Shown here one piece after another: positions 33,648-43,801 of a stretch of 64,000 nt of DNA. The DNA is taken from contig NZ_CALUCZ010000001.1 in NCBI RefSeq assembly GCF_943914685.1, positions 124,001 through 188,000 on the forward strand, in the 5' to 3' direction. Below the pieces are notes generated by a model that saw only the letters and a list, made by a program, of their open reading frames with translations, was not told the DNA's origin and did no database searches. The position numbers and the translations under genes were made by a program. Each line of letters opens with the position of its first letter. The first letter of the stretch is position 1. The stretch comes from an uncultured Mobiluncus sp. GTDB lineage: Bacteria > Actinomycetota > Actinomycetes > Actinomycetales > Actinomycetaceae.

Positions 33648-35657
33648 ATGACAAAGAACCCGTTGTTGGGGATGCTTGACCCCGCTGACTTTGATGAAAC
33701 TATCCGCCCGCAAGACGACCTTTACCGTTACGTAAACGGCAAGTGGCTGGCTCGCACCGAGATTCCCGCCGACAAGGCCAGCTACGGTTCGTTCCACCTC
33801 TTGGCTGAGGAAGCGGAAAAACAGGTGCGCACCATCATCGAAGATTGTGTCGCGGGTCGAATCACCGGGGAACTGAGCAGCCTAGCGGGCAAAGTCGCCT
33901 CCCTTTACGGCTCTTTTATGGACGAAACCACGGTAGAAGCGGACAGCACCCCGAGCCTGCGACAGTTGCAGGCCCCCCTGGATCAGGCCACCACGAAAGG
34001 GGATCTGCGCGACCTGTGGGCCCGGACCTTTGCCGAAGGCACCTACGAAGGTTTTTTCGATACCGGCATTGACATCGATGTGAACAATCCCGAACGCTAC
34101 GTCAACTATTTTGGCCAAGACGGTCTGGGACTGCCCGAACGCGCCTACTACTTGGAGGAAAAGCACGCGAACCTGTTGGAACAGTATCGCCAGCACATTG
34201 CCCGGATGCTGACCCTAGCCGGATATGCTTCGCAGTCCGCAGCCCCGGACGTGGCCGGTAAAATCGTTGACTTTGAGACCGAGATTGCCAAGCTGCATTG
34301 GGATAACGTGAAAACCCGCGACACGGACGCGACGAACAACCCGATGACCTGGGACGAGCTGGCCGCCAAGCTGCCGCGCTTTGACCTGGGAGCCTGGCGG
34401 AAGGCCTCGGGATTGCCCGACAAAATGTTTACGGAAGTCAACGTAGGCGAACCGGATTTCCTCGAAAACATGGACCAGCTATGGGATTCCACCGACTTTG
34501 AGACGCTCAAGTGGTGGATGCTGTGGCACGCCTTGAACGGACACACTTCCCTGCTGTCCAGCGAAATCGTGAATGCGGACTTTGAATTTTACGGGCAAAA
34601 GCTGGCGGGCAAGGAGCAACTGCGGGAACGCTGGAAGCGCGGGGTTTCCCTGGCGTCCTCCGTGATGGGCGAGGCTCTGGGCAAACTTTATGTGCAGCGC
34701 CACTTCCCTGCTGAGGCCAAAGCCGCGATGAGCCACCTGGTCGATAACCTGATTCAGGCTTATCAGGATTCCATCGCGGTTCTGGATTGGATGGGACCGG
34801 AAACACGGGACAAGGCGTTAGAAAAAATGCGCCAGTTCACCCCCAAAATCGGCTACCCCGACAAGTGGCGGGATTATGAGAAACTCCAGCTGGGAGACGG
34901 AACGCTGGTTGACAAGGTTCACAATGCCAGCGTTTTCGGCACCTATTACTGGATTGACAAGCTGGGCGGTCCGGTCGATCACACGATTTGGCACATGACT
35001 CCGCAAACCGTCAATGCCTACTACAACCCGACCGAAAACGAAATCGTGTTTCCCGCCGCTATCCTGCAGCCCCCGTTCTTTGACAAGGACGCGGATGCGG
35101 CGGTGAACTACGGTTCCATCGGGGCGGTTATCGGCCATGAAATCGGGCACGGTTTTGATGACCAGGGTGCCAAGTTCGACGGCACCGGTAAAGTCGAAAA
35201 CTGGTGGACCGACCAAGACTTGGCGGAATTTGAAAAACGCACCCACGCCCTTATCGATCAATACAACACGTTCGTCCCCCAGGGGCTGCCCGCAGAATTC
35301 CATGTCAACGGCGCGCTGACCATCGGGGAAAACATCGGCGACTTGGGTGGACTAGACATCGCGTGGAAAGCCTACCTGTTGGAGCTAAAACAGCAGGGCA
35401 TCGACGACCCGGCAAACGCCCCGGTCATCGAGGGACTTACCGCAGCCGAACGCTTCTTCCTGTCCTGGGCATTGTCCTGGCAGACGAAAGTGCGCCCGGA
35501 AATGGCTAAACAACTCATTTCCATCGACCCCCACTCTCCGGCAGAGTTCCGCTGCAACGGCGTGGTCGCGAACCTCGACCTGTTCGCCGATACTTTCCAA
35601 ACCCAGCCCGGCGACGCCCTGTGGCTACAACCGGACCAGAGAGTCAGGATTTGGTAG
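33648..35657 (+). CDS. pepO: M13-family zinc metallopeptidase (PepO/neprilysin-like)
   Basis: This 669-residue oligopeptidase has no signal peptide, so it is probably cytosolic. The substrate-binding NAYYNPTENEI block precedes the zinc motif HEIGH at 497-501 (HEIGHGFDDQGAKFD). The third ligand is in GENIGDLGGLDIAW, and the C-terminus carries the typical short PDQRVRIW. The full family length is present. The 3' end overlaps the convergent lipoprotein gene by 14 bases. Confidence 0.93.
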   Translation: MTKNPLLGMLDPADFDETIRPQDDLYRYVNGKWLARTEIPADKASYGSFHLLAEEAEKQVRTIIEDCVAGRITGELSSLAGKVASLYGSFMDETTVEADSTPSLRQLQAPLDQATTKGDLRDLWARTFAEGTYEGFFDTGIDIDVNNPERYVNYFGQDGLGLPERAYYLEEKHANLLEQYRQHIARMLTLAGYASQSAAPDVAGKIVDFETEIAKLHWDNVKTRDTDATNNPMTWDELAAKLPRFDLGAWRKASGLPDKMFTEVNVGEPDFLENMDQLWDSTDFETLKWWMLWHALNGHTSLLSSEIVNADFEFYGQKLAGKEQLRERWKRGVSLASSVMGEALGKLYVQRHFPAEAKAAMSHLVDNLIQAYQDSIAVLDWMGPETRDKALEKMRQFTPKIGYPDKWRDYEKLQLGDGTLVDKVHNASVFGTYYWIDKLGGPVDHTIWHMTPQTVNAYYNPTENEIVFPAAILQPPFFDKDADAAVNYGSIGAVIGHEIGHGFDDQGAKFDGTGKVENWWTDQDLAEFEKRTHALIDQYNTFVPQGLPAEFHVNGALTIGENIGDLGGLDIAWKAYLLELKQQGIDDPANAPVIEGLTAAERFFLSWALSWQTKVRPEMAKQLISIDPHSPAEFRCNGVVANLDLFADTFQTQPGDALWLQPDQRVRIW

Positions 35658-36339
35658 GTGAAGGGCTTGGCTTCGGCTTGGCCCCTTTCACCGGCTCGTT
35701 CCAAGTCCAGGTTTTCAGCACGGAATCAATAATCGGCTGGTAGGTTTCCAGCGCGTAGTCCGGCACGTCCTGTTTCAGGGCGTAGGCGTGATTGTTCCCC
35801 GAAACCAAAGTCATAAAGGCCGTCATCTCGACCTCTTGATAGACGTAGCTCCACTTCATCTCCAGCACGTTCAAGCCCTCAACCTGGGTCGGGTTCAGCA
35901 CCGTGAACTTCTTGTAGCCCTTATAGATGGGGTCCTGTTTCAGGTTCCTCTCTACTTCATCAGGGTCGGAAGTCGCTTTCGCGTGGTCAATGACCATGAC
36001 GGGAACGTAGCCGTTCAACGCTTTGTCAGCAGGGAGGGACAGCACCACCTGCGCGTCGGGCAGCTTGGAACCGCTGATAGCATCGTAGGCATCTAAGTAA
36101 GACGGCGGAATCTGCACCCGGAAAGCCCCGTCTTTACCGTTAACCCAGCCCTCCGGGGCCGCCGTAGTCACGATGGTGGTGTTCCACTGAGTAGGGGTCT
36201 TGGTTTTTTCCTTTGCACAGGCACTCAACCCGCTCAGTGCCACGGCACCTAAGAGGATTCCCGCGAGGACACGGCGCGCCCGGCGGAGTCTAGAGGTTGA
36301 CATCTGGGGGCACGAGCCCAGAGCGGTCTTCCGTCTCAA
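35644..36339 (-). CDS. secreted lipoprotein, unknown function
   Basis: The protein has about 231 residues. The signal peptide RRARRVLAGILLGAVALSGLSAC ends in the lipobox LSAC, so the mature protein should be lipid-anchored outside the cell. The mature part (AAPEGWVNGKDGAFRVQIP and onward) resembles PsbP/LpqN-like lipoproteins in general pattern only. The TTG at 36339 has GGGAGG 8 bases upstream; ATG at 36303 would give a more usual short signal peptide but lacks a ribosome site. A Lys/Pro/Ser tail ends the protein. Confidence 0.75.
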   Translation of the reverse strand: MRRKTALGSCPQMSTSRLRRARRVLAGILLGAVALSGLSACAKEKTKTPTQWNTTIVTTAAPEGWVNGKDGAFRVQIPPSYLDAYDAISGSKLPDAQVVLSLPADKALNGYVPVMVIDHAKATSDPDEVERNLKQDPIYKGYKKFTVLNPTQVEGLNVLEMKWSYVYQEVEMTAFMTLVSGNNHAYALKQDVPDYALETYQPIIDSVLKTWTWNEPVKGAKPKPSPSPTKS

Positions 36340-36477
36340 CGCAGATACCTCCCCTCGCTGTGAGCGCACGAAACATAACTCAAGTTTAGTTTAACTGCAA
36401 TCTTTACGCTGAAACTTCATCGAAAAGGGGTCAGACATGGAAGAATATATACCGATTGCAAACTCAAAGGAGCGTAA

Positions 36478-39048
36478 ATGCCAGGAACTAACCTCACCCG
36501 CATAGAAGCCGAGCAACGCTCGGAAATCGTCAGCGATGTTCACTATCGCGTACATCTCGACATGACTCAGGGAGAGCGTATTTTTCATTCCGTGACGGAA
36601 GTAGACTTTGCTTCCCAGCCCGGCGCCTCAACTTTCATCGACCTCATTGCCGATGCCGTCACGGAAGTGACTTTGAACGGGACAGAGCTGGACCTCTCGA
36701 ATTACGCCGATTCCCGAATTTTCCTGCCGGAGTTGCAGGAACAGAATCACCTGCGGGTGGTGGCTGATTGTGTCTATATGCACACCGGCGAGGGACTGCA
36801 CCGTTTCACAGACCCCGAAGACGGCAAGTCTTACGTGTACTCTCAGTTCGAGGTACCGGATTCCCGCCGCGTGTACGCCGTTTTTGAGCAGCCCGACATC
36901 AAAGCAGACTTCACCTTTACTTTCGTGGTTCCTCCCGAGTGGAACGCGTTTTCTAACTCCCCCACCCCGGAACCTGAAATCGCCGCTGACGGCGTGCGCA
37001 CGTTCCGTTTCAGCCCCACCGAAAAGATCTCGTCCTACCTGACCGCCGTCATTGCTGGCCCCTACGTGGGAGAAACCGGCGAAGTGACCTCGTGTGACGG
37101 CAGACGAATTCCTCTCGGGGTCTATTGCCGCGCCTCCATGGTGAAACACTTGGATGCCGCCGAAGTTATGGACATCACCCGCGCCGGTTTCGAATTCTAT
37201 GAAACCGCCTTTGAGCGCCCCTATCCGTTCCGCAAATATGACCAAATTTTTGTTCCCGAATATAACGCCGGGGCCATGGAGAACGTGGGTTGCGTGACGT
37301 TCCGCGACGAGTACGTGTTCCGGTCCCGTCCCCTGCAGACCCGGGTGGAGCGCCGGGTCGTGACCATTCTGCACGAACTGGCCCATATGTGGTTTGGAGA
37401 CCTCGTCACCATGAAGTGGTGGAACGACTTGTGGCTCAACGAATCTTTCGCCGAGTTTGTCTCCACCAAAGCCACCGCGGAGGCGACCGAGTGGAGGGAC
37501 ATCTGGACGACCTTTTCCTGTTCGGAAAAGATTTGGGCCTACCGCCAGGACCAGCTGCCCTCCACCCACCCGGTTGTGGCCACCATCAATGACCTCGAAG
37601 ATGTCCAAGTCAACTTTGACGGCATTACCTACGCCAAGGGCGCCTGCGTACTGTCTCAGTTGGTGACATACGTAGGGTGGGACAACTTCCGCTTGGGAAT
37701 CAAGGAATACTTCGCCAAACACGAGTGGTCCAACGCCACCTTGACGGATTTGTTGACCGAGCTGGAGGCCACCTCCGGCAAGGACCTGAAAGCGTGGTCG
37801 CGCAAGTGGTTGGAAGAAGCCGGAATGACGTGGCTGCGTCCCGAGATTCAAACGGACGACAGCGGGGCCATTACTTTCCTGCGTATCGTCCAAGAGCATT
37901 TCAACGCTGACGCTACCCCGCGCCCCCAACATATGGCGGTGTGCGCCTACAACCTGGAACAACACGACGGCAAGACCGTGTTTGTTCCCGGCCACCGCGA
38001 GGAATTCGACATGGAGGCCGAGGAATACATTCTTCCCGGATTTAATGGTCCGCGTCCCGACGTTATCTTGGTCAATGACGGAGATATGGCTTACGGCAAG
38101 GTTCGGTTAGACGAACAGTCACTTCGGACAGCTTGCGAACACATCGACGCCTTTACAGATTCGCTGACTCGGTCCCAGATTCTGTCCATTCTGTGGGACA
38201 TGGTGCGTGACGGTGAGGTCGGCGCCTCCCACTACGTCGATACCGCCCTGCAGGCCCTCATGGTAGAGACTCACCCCATGGTCGTGTCGGTGACTTTGCG
38301 TAACCTGGACACTTGTATCGAAAGCTACCTGGCCGTGGAAAACCGCGAAACGGTGGCCCAGAACGTCTCTTCGCGCTTGCGAATGCTGTCTCGCTTGGCC
38401 AAGGCCGATTCAGATACGCAGCTCCAGTTGGTTCGCGCTGCCGCTCGCCGGGCGCACAATCCCGAAGACATCGCCGCCAGCGCCGCCCTTTTGAATGGTA
38501 GCGAAACCCTCACGGGTCTGCGGATTGACACGGAACTGCGGTGGAATCTGCTGACCTCTTTGGCGGCGGTCGGACACGTGGACCGTGCCACTATCGAGGC
38601 CGAACTCAGTAACGATGACACCGTGAACGGACGCGAGCGTGTTTTGCAAGCTACGGCTTCACTACCCGACCCTGCGGTAAAAGCCGAGTTCTTTGACCGT
38701 GCCTACAGCGACACCACTCTCACTAACGACCAGCTGGCGTCCATCATTGCCGGTTTCAACCGGGCTCAAGACCCGCTGCTGTTGGCTCCTTTTGCTCAGC
38801 GTTACTTTGAGATGCTGCGAGAAACCTACGATACACGCACCCACGAGATTGGCGAACAGCTCATCGAGGGTATGTATCCCTCCGCGCTGGTCGGCTTGGA
38901 ATCCAGCGGCGTGGACGTATTGGCACTGACCCGGGAATGGCTCTCGGACCATGCGGACGCCCCCGCGGCGCTGTTGCGCATGATTCGCGAGAACCAGTCC
39001 GGTGCCGAACGCATCGCGAAAGCCCAACAGCGTGACCGTGAGGGGTAG
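36478..39048 (+). CDS. pepN: aminopeptidase N (M1 family)
   Basis: This 856-residue zinc aminopeptidase has the exopeptidase motif GAMEN at 265-269 and the zinc site HELAHMWFGD at 299-308, with the third ligand in NESFAEF. An ERAP1-like C-terminal helical domain fills residues ~520-856. It belongs to the actinobacterial PepN type and lacks a signal peptide. AAAGGAG lies before the ATG. The divergent lipoprotein gene shares the 138-bp upstream region. Confidence 0.95.
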   Translation: MPGTNLTRIEAEQRSEIVSDVHYRVHLDMTQGERIFHSVTEVDFASQPGASTFIDLIADAVTEVTLNGTELDLSNYADSRIFLPELQEQNHLRVVADCVYMHTGEGLHRFTDPEDGKSYVYSQFEVPDSRRVYAVFEQPDIKADFTFTFVVPPEWNAFSNSPTPEPEIAADGVRTFRFSPTEKISSYLTAVIAGPYVGETGEVTSCDGRRIPLGVYCRASMVKHLDAAEVMDITRAGFEFYETAFERPYPFRKYDQIFVPEYNAGAMENVGCVTFRDEYVFRSRPLQTRVERRVVTILHELAHMWFGDLVTMKWWNDLWLNESFAEFVSTKATAEATEWRDIWTTFSCSEKIWAYRQDQLPSTHPVVATINDLEDVQVNFDGITYAKGACVLSQLVTYVGWDNFRLGIKEYFAKHEWSNATLTDLLTELEATSGKDLKAWSRKWLEEAGMTWLRPEIQTDDSGAITFLRIVQEHFNADATPRPQHMAVCAYNLEQHDGKTVFVPGHREEFDMEAEEYILPGFNGPRPDVILVNDGDMAYGKVRLDEQSLRTACEHIDAFTDSLTRSQILSILWDMVRDGEVGASHYVDTALQALMVETHPMVVSVTLRNLDTCIESYLAVENRETVAQNVSSRLRMLSRLAKADSDTQLQLVRAAARRAHNPEDIAASAALLNGSETLTGLRIDTELRWNLLTSLAAVGHVDRATIEAELSNDDTVNGRERVLQATASLPDPAVKAEFFDRAYSDTTLTNDQLASIIAGFNRAQDPLLLAPFAQRYFEMLRETYDTRTHEIGEQLIEGMYPSALVGLESSGVDVLALTREWLSDHADAPAALLRMIRENQSGAERIAKAQQRDREG

Positions 39049-39180
39049 CCTCACGGAACCTCAGCGTGTGTGAGAACAACTAGGGATACCCCGTAACCTA
39101 AGGGCGGTTTACCCTGCGGTTTTTCATAATCTTTGCCCTTTCAGGAGGGCGGTGGTGACGGTTCTTTGCGCCGCGAACGC

Positions 39181-41259
39181 CTACTGTGGACGCGGCCCAG
39201 AGCCTGGCTCGGAGGGCTCCTCCGGCGAGACGACCGGGGGCTGGGGTGCGGAAAAATTCTGAGCTGGCGGGGCGGACTGCGGCATGGTCGCGGGGTTATA
39301 AGCCGCGGGATATCCGTAGGGCGTTCCCTGGTAGCCATAGAGTTGGGGGTTATATCCCCCGCCGTACTCCGCGGGATATGCCGGGTATGCTTCGGGATAG
39401 CCCGATGCCTGGTAACCGTAAGGATTTTGGGCATAGCCCTGCTGGGGATAAGCGGGGTTCGCGGCAGCGTCCTCCGGGTAGGTCTCAGGGTGAGCCTCAG
39501 CAGACGGGGGCTGTACAGCCGGCTCGGTTTGCACCGGAGAGGCCTCCGGGGTTGATTCGGTCCCCAGCGCGGTAGGTGCAGCGCTCACGGGTGCAGCCGT
39601 CACTGGTTCAGCAGCGCTCACGGGTTGCTCCATAGCCGGCTGGGCGGCGACAGGCTGAGCCGGAGCAGTTGTTTTAACAACGGGCTCAGAAGGGCGGGGC
39701 CGCGCCGGAGCGGGGGAAGTCTCGGGGGGCTCCTGGCGCACCGGAGCCGATGCACCAGTCTCGGAAGTGTCCTGAACAGCGGTTGATTTCGGACTTGTGA
39801 CAGCAGAGGCGGGCTTCGTTTGCCCAGAAGTGTTGGGGATACCCATAAACGGTTTCGTAATGTAGGGCACGCCAAATCCGCCCAAGTTCAACCGCCGGCC
39901 TTTCACTTTCATGGTGAAAATAGCAATCATGACGTAAATGGCAGCGAAGAGCACCCCCAGAATGAGCAGCACCAAGATGCCTTCTCCGGTTCCCATCCAC
40001 CGCAACAAATCCACCACGCCGGGACCGCCTGCCCAGCCGATAGTTACGCCTAGAACCGCGGTGAGAGCGTAAGCAAATGCCGAGGCCACCGCGTGTATCA
40101 GCAACAGGGCAGGAGCCGCGAAACACAGCAGATACAGCGCCGGTTTATCGGCTCCAACCAAGAACGTGCTGGCAATCAAGAACCAATACATAATGCGCCA
40201 GTATTGACGGTTGCCGCCTTTCAGCTGCAGCAACAGCACCAGGAACAGCGCTGCCAGCCCGAACGCGACCACCGGATAGCCGCCGGCGAGGAACAAGGCC
40301 TGCTGACCCTCCATCTGTGTACCGCCGTACACAAAGCAGCGGTAAGAACCGTTGAGGGTATCGCCTTGAGTGGTTTGGCAACTGCCGTATATGTTGTAGG
40401 GCACGATGTTCAATAGGGAACTGAATCCGGTGACCTCCGCAATGGGGTGCAGGAAACCGTAAAGTGCCGCCCCTAGGGGGCCAGGAGCAGACACCATCGC
40501 CGTACCGACAGCCACGGTAATCAGCAAGTAAAACAGCTGATAAAACACGCCAACAACAATGCCAAGAACCACTCCACCGGTAGCGCAAATCATCACGACC
40601 AAGGGAATCCCACTAACCATTCGCGCCCAAGGAGCGATTTTGCGGAACCGGAACTCGCTCCAGCAACCAGCCACCAGGAACCCCACCAAGATGCCACCCA
40701 TCAGCCCTAAGTCAACGCCGGAAACCTCCCCTTGGGAAGAGGCGGTACTGTAGCGAGACAAAGCCATCGTGGCCCCCAGATAACCGGCCCAACCAGCCAG
40801 CACCGCTAATCCGATGGCCGCATTGGGACGCTTTGCCGCCGCAAAAGCCAGGATAAATGCCACAATCAAGGGGAAATACGACTCCACCGTGGTGCCGACG
40901 TAGTACAGAATGTCCGCCACCGGCAAGATGGCCGGAAATACCTTGCCAACGCCCTGGTCACCAAGAATATGTCCCTGTCCGAGCCGCAGAGACATCTCGG
41001 CCGCGCACAGTACCAAAATCGCAACGAACAGATACTGCAGGAACCGTTCGTACCACCCCGATGCTAGAAAACGAACGAACCGCTGTTGTTTTGCAGCAGT
41101 CTGAGGAACTTTTGCGGTTTTCGTGCGCTTTGCTGGTTTTTTCGCTGCTGAAGTATCTTTGGCTTTTTTCTTGGCTTTGCCCGCACGGCTCTCAGCAGCG
41201 GAGACGCGACCCGATTCAGCATCGTCCACCACTTTGGCTGTCTTGGCTTTGCCCGCCAC
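39181..41259 (-). CDS. PTS EIIC-like membrane protein with low-complexity tails, lacking EIIA/EIIB
   Basis: The protein has 692 residues. A Lys/Ala-rich cytoplasmic N-terminus (~60) precedes about ten membrane segments (to ~440). It ends with a 250-residue Pro/Ala/Thr-rich tail becoming Tyr/Pro/Gly-rich. The membrane part aligns by eye with glucose-family EIIC: GLMGGILVGFLVA, ALYGFLHPIAEV, and GADKPALYLLCFAAPALLLIHAV at the place of GITEPIEF. The substrate-binding GLHH and GITEPIEF signatures are not conserved (GFSS and GADKPALY instead). No EIIB cysteine or EIIA histidine domain is present. The GTG at 41259 has AAAGGAAG 7 bases upstream. It follows malQ on the same strand. Confidence 0.7.
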   Translation of the reverse strand: MAGKAKTAKVVDDAESGRVSAAESRAGKAKKKAKDTSAAKKPAKRTKTAKVPQTAAKQQRFVRFLASGWYERFLQYLFVAILVLCAAEMSLRLGQGHILGDQGVGKVFPAILPVADILYYVGTTVESYFPLIVAFILAFAAAKRPNAAIGLAVLAGWAGYLGATMALSRYSTASSQGEVSGVDLGLMGGILVGFLVAGCWSEFRFRKIAPWARMVSGIPLVVMICATGGVVLGIVVGVFYQLFYLLITVAVGTAMVSAPGPLGAALYGFLHPIAEVTGFSSLLNIVPYNIYGSCQTTQGDTLNGSYRCFVYGGTQMEGQQALFLAGGYPVVAFGLAALFLVLLLQLKGGNRQYWRIMYWFLIASTFLVGADKPALYLLCFAAPALLLIHAVASAFAYALTAVLGVTIGWAGGPGVVDLLRWMGTGEGILVLLILGVLFAAIYVMIAIFTMKVKGRRLNLGGFGVPYITKPFMGIPNTSGQTKPASAVTSPKSTAVQDTSETGASAPVRQEPPETSPAPARPRPSEPVVKTTAPAQPVAAQPAMEQPVSAAEPVTAAPVSAAPTALGTESTPEASPVQTEPAVQPPSAEAHPETYPEDAAANPAYPQQGYAQNPYGYQASGYPEAYPAYPAEYGGGYNPQLYGYQGTPYGYPAAYNPATMPQSAPPAQNFSAPQPPVVSPEEPSEPGSGPRPQ

Positions 41260-41463
41260 GCCGGCACTTCCTTTCCTCAGCAACTCTTGGTCAGATTTCA
41301 GTCACGCAAACTGCAGCCAAAATCACCTTTAATTTTGCCACAAATTCAGCGTAGAAAACGGCTTTCGACGTGCTAATAAAGGGTTTTCGCAGGGCGGAAA
41401 AACCCGGCGGCACTCGGGGTGGACAAAGACCGCTGTTCTCACAGCAATTTTCCTAAGGTAATG

Positions 41464-43635
41464 CTAACTTTCATTGTCTCCGGGGCACTGTGGATTCACC
41501 AGTTCGCGCATTGCTTCGCAGATTTCACCCACGCCCACATAGTATTCCAGTTCTTCCACTTTGACCGAGCGTCCCAAGGAATCCGACAGCGGTATGCGCC
41601 AGTTGGGGTATTCGTTGTCGGTGCCGGGCTGATTTTGCATCCGCAGGTCCCCCACCGCGTCAACCAAGCTAACTACGGACAGCTTTGCCGGAGTCTTGCC
41701 GATAAAACGGTGCAGCGCCAGAATCAGTTCGGACTCGGTCGGATAATCGTTTTCCAGCAGCCCCATGTTGCGTAGTTGTTCCACCAGTTTCGCGATGTCG
41801 TCATACAACGCGTCTTTGGCCTGTTCCAAAGGCTGGGGCAAGATTCCCAAGCGATCTTGGACTTCCAGGTGTACCGCGCGGAGGAATCCCAAGGTCGGGG
41901 GTAAATCGTGCGTGTTCACCGCGGCCATGCACATTTCGCGGTATTGCTCCGGAGGCCTGAAATCGCTGCCGTTGCGTTCAAACCACAGCACCGAAGTGCC
42001 CAGAATACCGCGGTCTCGTAAGTAATCGCGAACCCAGTCCTCGACTGTACCCAAGTCCTCCCCGACCACTACGGCGTGAGCCCTGGCAGCTTCCAACAGC
42101 ATGATGCCCACGGTGGCCTCGTGGTTGTAACGAACGTAGGTACCCTCGTTGGGGTCAGCTCCCTGGGGAATCCACCACAGGCGAATCAGCCCCATCACAT
42201 GATCGATGCGCAAAGCGCCGCAGTTAACCAAAGCGCGGTGAATAATCCCCCGCAGGGGTTCCCAATCGTGGGTGGCCATATAACGCGGATTCATCGGCGG
42301 CTGAGTCCAGTCTTGCCCCAGCTGGTTGTACATATCCGGCGGTGCCCCCACGCTCATGGTCCTAACGAAAGCGTCCGGGATAGACCACACGTCGGCACCG
42401 TACTTGTGCACCCCTACCGCCAGGTCATTCATGATACCAATCGTCATGCCGGCATTTGTCGCGGACTCCTGGGCGGCGTGAAGCTGGGTGGAGGCAATCC
42501 ATTGCAGCCAGCAATAGAATTCCACCTGTTCGGCGAGCTCTTCCCGCAGCGCCGCCACGCGAGGACTGGAGACATCAGCAACGTCGTCTTCCCAAGGCCC
42601 TTGACCGAATCGGTCATACAAGGCGCACCACAGGGCAAAGTTTTGCAAGTCCTGGCCGCGTTCCGCCATAAATTCGCTGAACTCGGCTTCGCGGGAGGAA
42701 CTGCGTTTTACCTTGAAAATGACTTCCAAGGCTTCGCGTTTGCTTTTCCAGGAGCGATCCCGGTCGACGTGTTTCACGGCGTCAACCGGGAAAAGTTCAT
42801 TAGAGGCCTGGGCGAAAGCGACTTTCACCAGCGATTCAGACGTGGAATCTAACTGGTGATATTCCGCGATGTCGTCAGGGCGAATGTACAGCGGGCTCAG
42901 AAAACGCCTAGACACGGGCAGGTAAGGAGACGGCGTGATAGGCACGTTGGGCTCGCCCGCGTGCAACGGATTGGTCAGCACGAAGTCAGCGCCCTGGCGT
43001 CCAAAAATCTCGGCGATGTGGCCCAAATCGTGGAAGTCTCCCATTCCCCAGGAACCGCGGGAGGACACCGAATACAGTTGCGTCATCACACCCCAGGAGC
43101 GGGAATGCTCTAAATCCCCCAGCGGCAGCCGGTCAGGAACCACCGCGACCTGCTGGGCAAACTCGCCCTCCACCGTCTTGGCATGCAGGGTATGGTAGCC
43201 CCATTCGGTTCCTTCCGGAAGCCGGAACGTGGCCTCGCCGCGCCGGCCATCGGGACCAAAATCGCGGGGCTGGACCCAGATATCGAGCTGTTCCAACGGC
43301 CTAGTATCACCGTTCTCGGTTTCCAACCAGACTTCCAAGCTGGTGCCATCAGGCACGTGAACCGGGATATTCGCCCCATGGGACTGGCGTATCACCAGCC
43401 CTTTCGGGAGGACGGAAAACCAGTATTCCCGGTCCAACGACTCGTAGGCACGCCCAATATCATCGCTGCTTTGCAACGTGAAACCGAGAGCGTCAATGAC
43501 CCGAACCAAAGTCGACTGCGGCACCTCGTGATAGTTGCCCGCAAAATCCCAATAGTCTGTATCCACCCCCAGCCGACGAGCTAGGTCCTGGACTTGGGGC
43601 AAATAACCTTCAAGATAGTGAGTTGTTTCGGCCAC
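41464..43635 (-). CDS. malQ: 4-alpha-glucanotransferase (amylomaltase)
   Basis: This 723-residue GH77 enzyme disproportionates maltooligosaccharides in glycogen/maltodextrin use. GH77 blocks are visible: SSRGSWGMGDFHDL, the nucleophile region LRIDHVMGLIRLWWIP, the acid/base VVGEDLGTVEDWVRDYL, and VNTHDLPPTLGFL. The N-terminal ~150-residue beta domain is of the actinobacterial long type. GAGGA lies about 9 bases before the GTG start. The EIIC-like protein lies 200 bp downstream on the same strand, which may link it to sugar handling. Confidence 0.93.
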   Translation of the reverse strand: MAETTHYLEGYLPQVQDLARRLGVDTDYWDFAGNYHEVPQSTLVRVIDALGFTLQSSDDIGRAYESLDREYWFSVLPKGLVIRQSHGANIPVHVPDGTSLEVWLETENGDTRPLEQLDIWVQPRDFGPDGRRGEATFRLPEGTEWGYHTLHAKTVEGEFAQQVAVVPDRLPLGDLEHSRSWGVMTQLYSVSSRGSWGMGDFHDLGHIAEIFGRQGADFVLTNPLHAGEPNVPITPSPYLPVSRRFLSPLYIRPDDIAEYHQLDSTSESLVKVAFAQASNELFPVDAVKHVDRDRSWKSKREALEVIFKVKRSSSREAEFSEFMAERGQDLQNFALWCALYDRFGQGPWEDDVADVSSPRVAALREELAEQVEFYCWLQWIASTQLHAAQESATNAGMTIGIMNDLAVGVHKYGADVWSIPDAFVRTMSVGAPPDMYNQLGQDWTQPPMNPRYMATHDWEPLRGIIHRALVNCGALRIDHVMGLIRLWWIPQGADPNEGTYVRYNHEATVGIMLLEAARAHAVVVGEDLGTVEDWVRDYLRDRGILGTSVLWFERNGSDFRPPEQYREMCMAAVNTHDLPPTLGFLRAVHLEVQDRLGILPQPLEQAKDALYDDIAKLVEQLRNMGLLENDYPTESELILALHRFIGKTPAKLSVVSLVDAVGDLRMQNQPGTDNEYPNWRIPLSDSLGRSVKVEELEYYVGVGEICEAMRELVNPQCPGDNES

Positions 43636-43801
43636 TTTATCGAATCCTCAACAATCCGTTTACTTATCATCGCGCGCCGAAACCACTATCCGGTACGACG
43701 CTGGACGGTTTACATTAATGAATTCTAACCGCTCAGGCCCGGTAGTGGGCAAGCACACGGGTGCTATAACGGTTTTCTGTCTCTCCCAGGTATGGTTGAC
43801 C

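Noticed and set aside
39049..39180. Terminator between pepN and the convergent EIIC-like gene
   Set aside because: Only a 4-5 bp stem before TTTTT (near 39100-39125) could be drawn, too weak to annotate.
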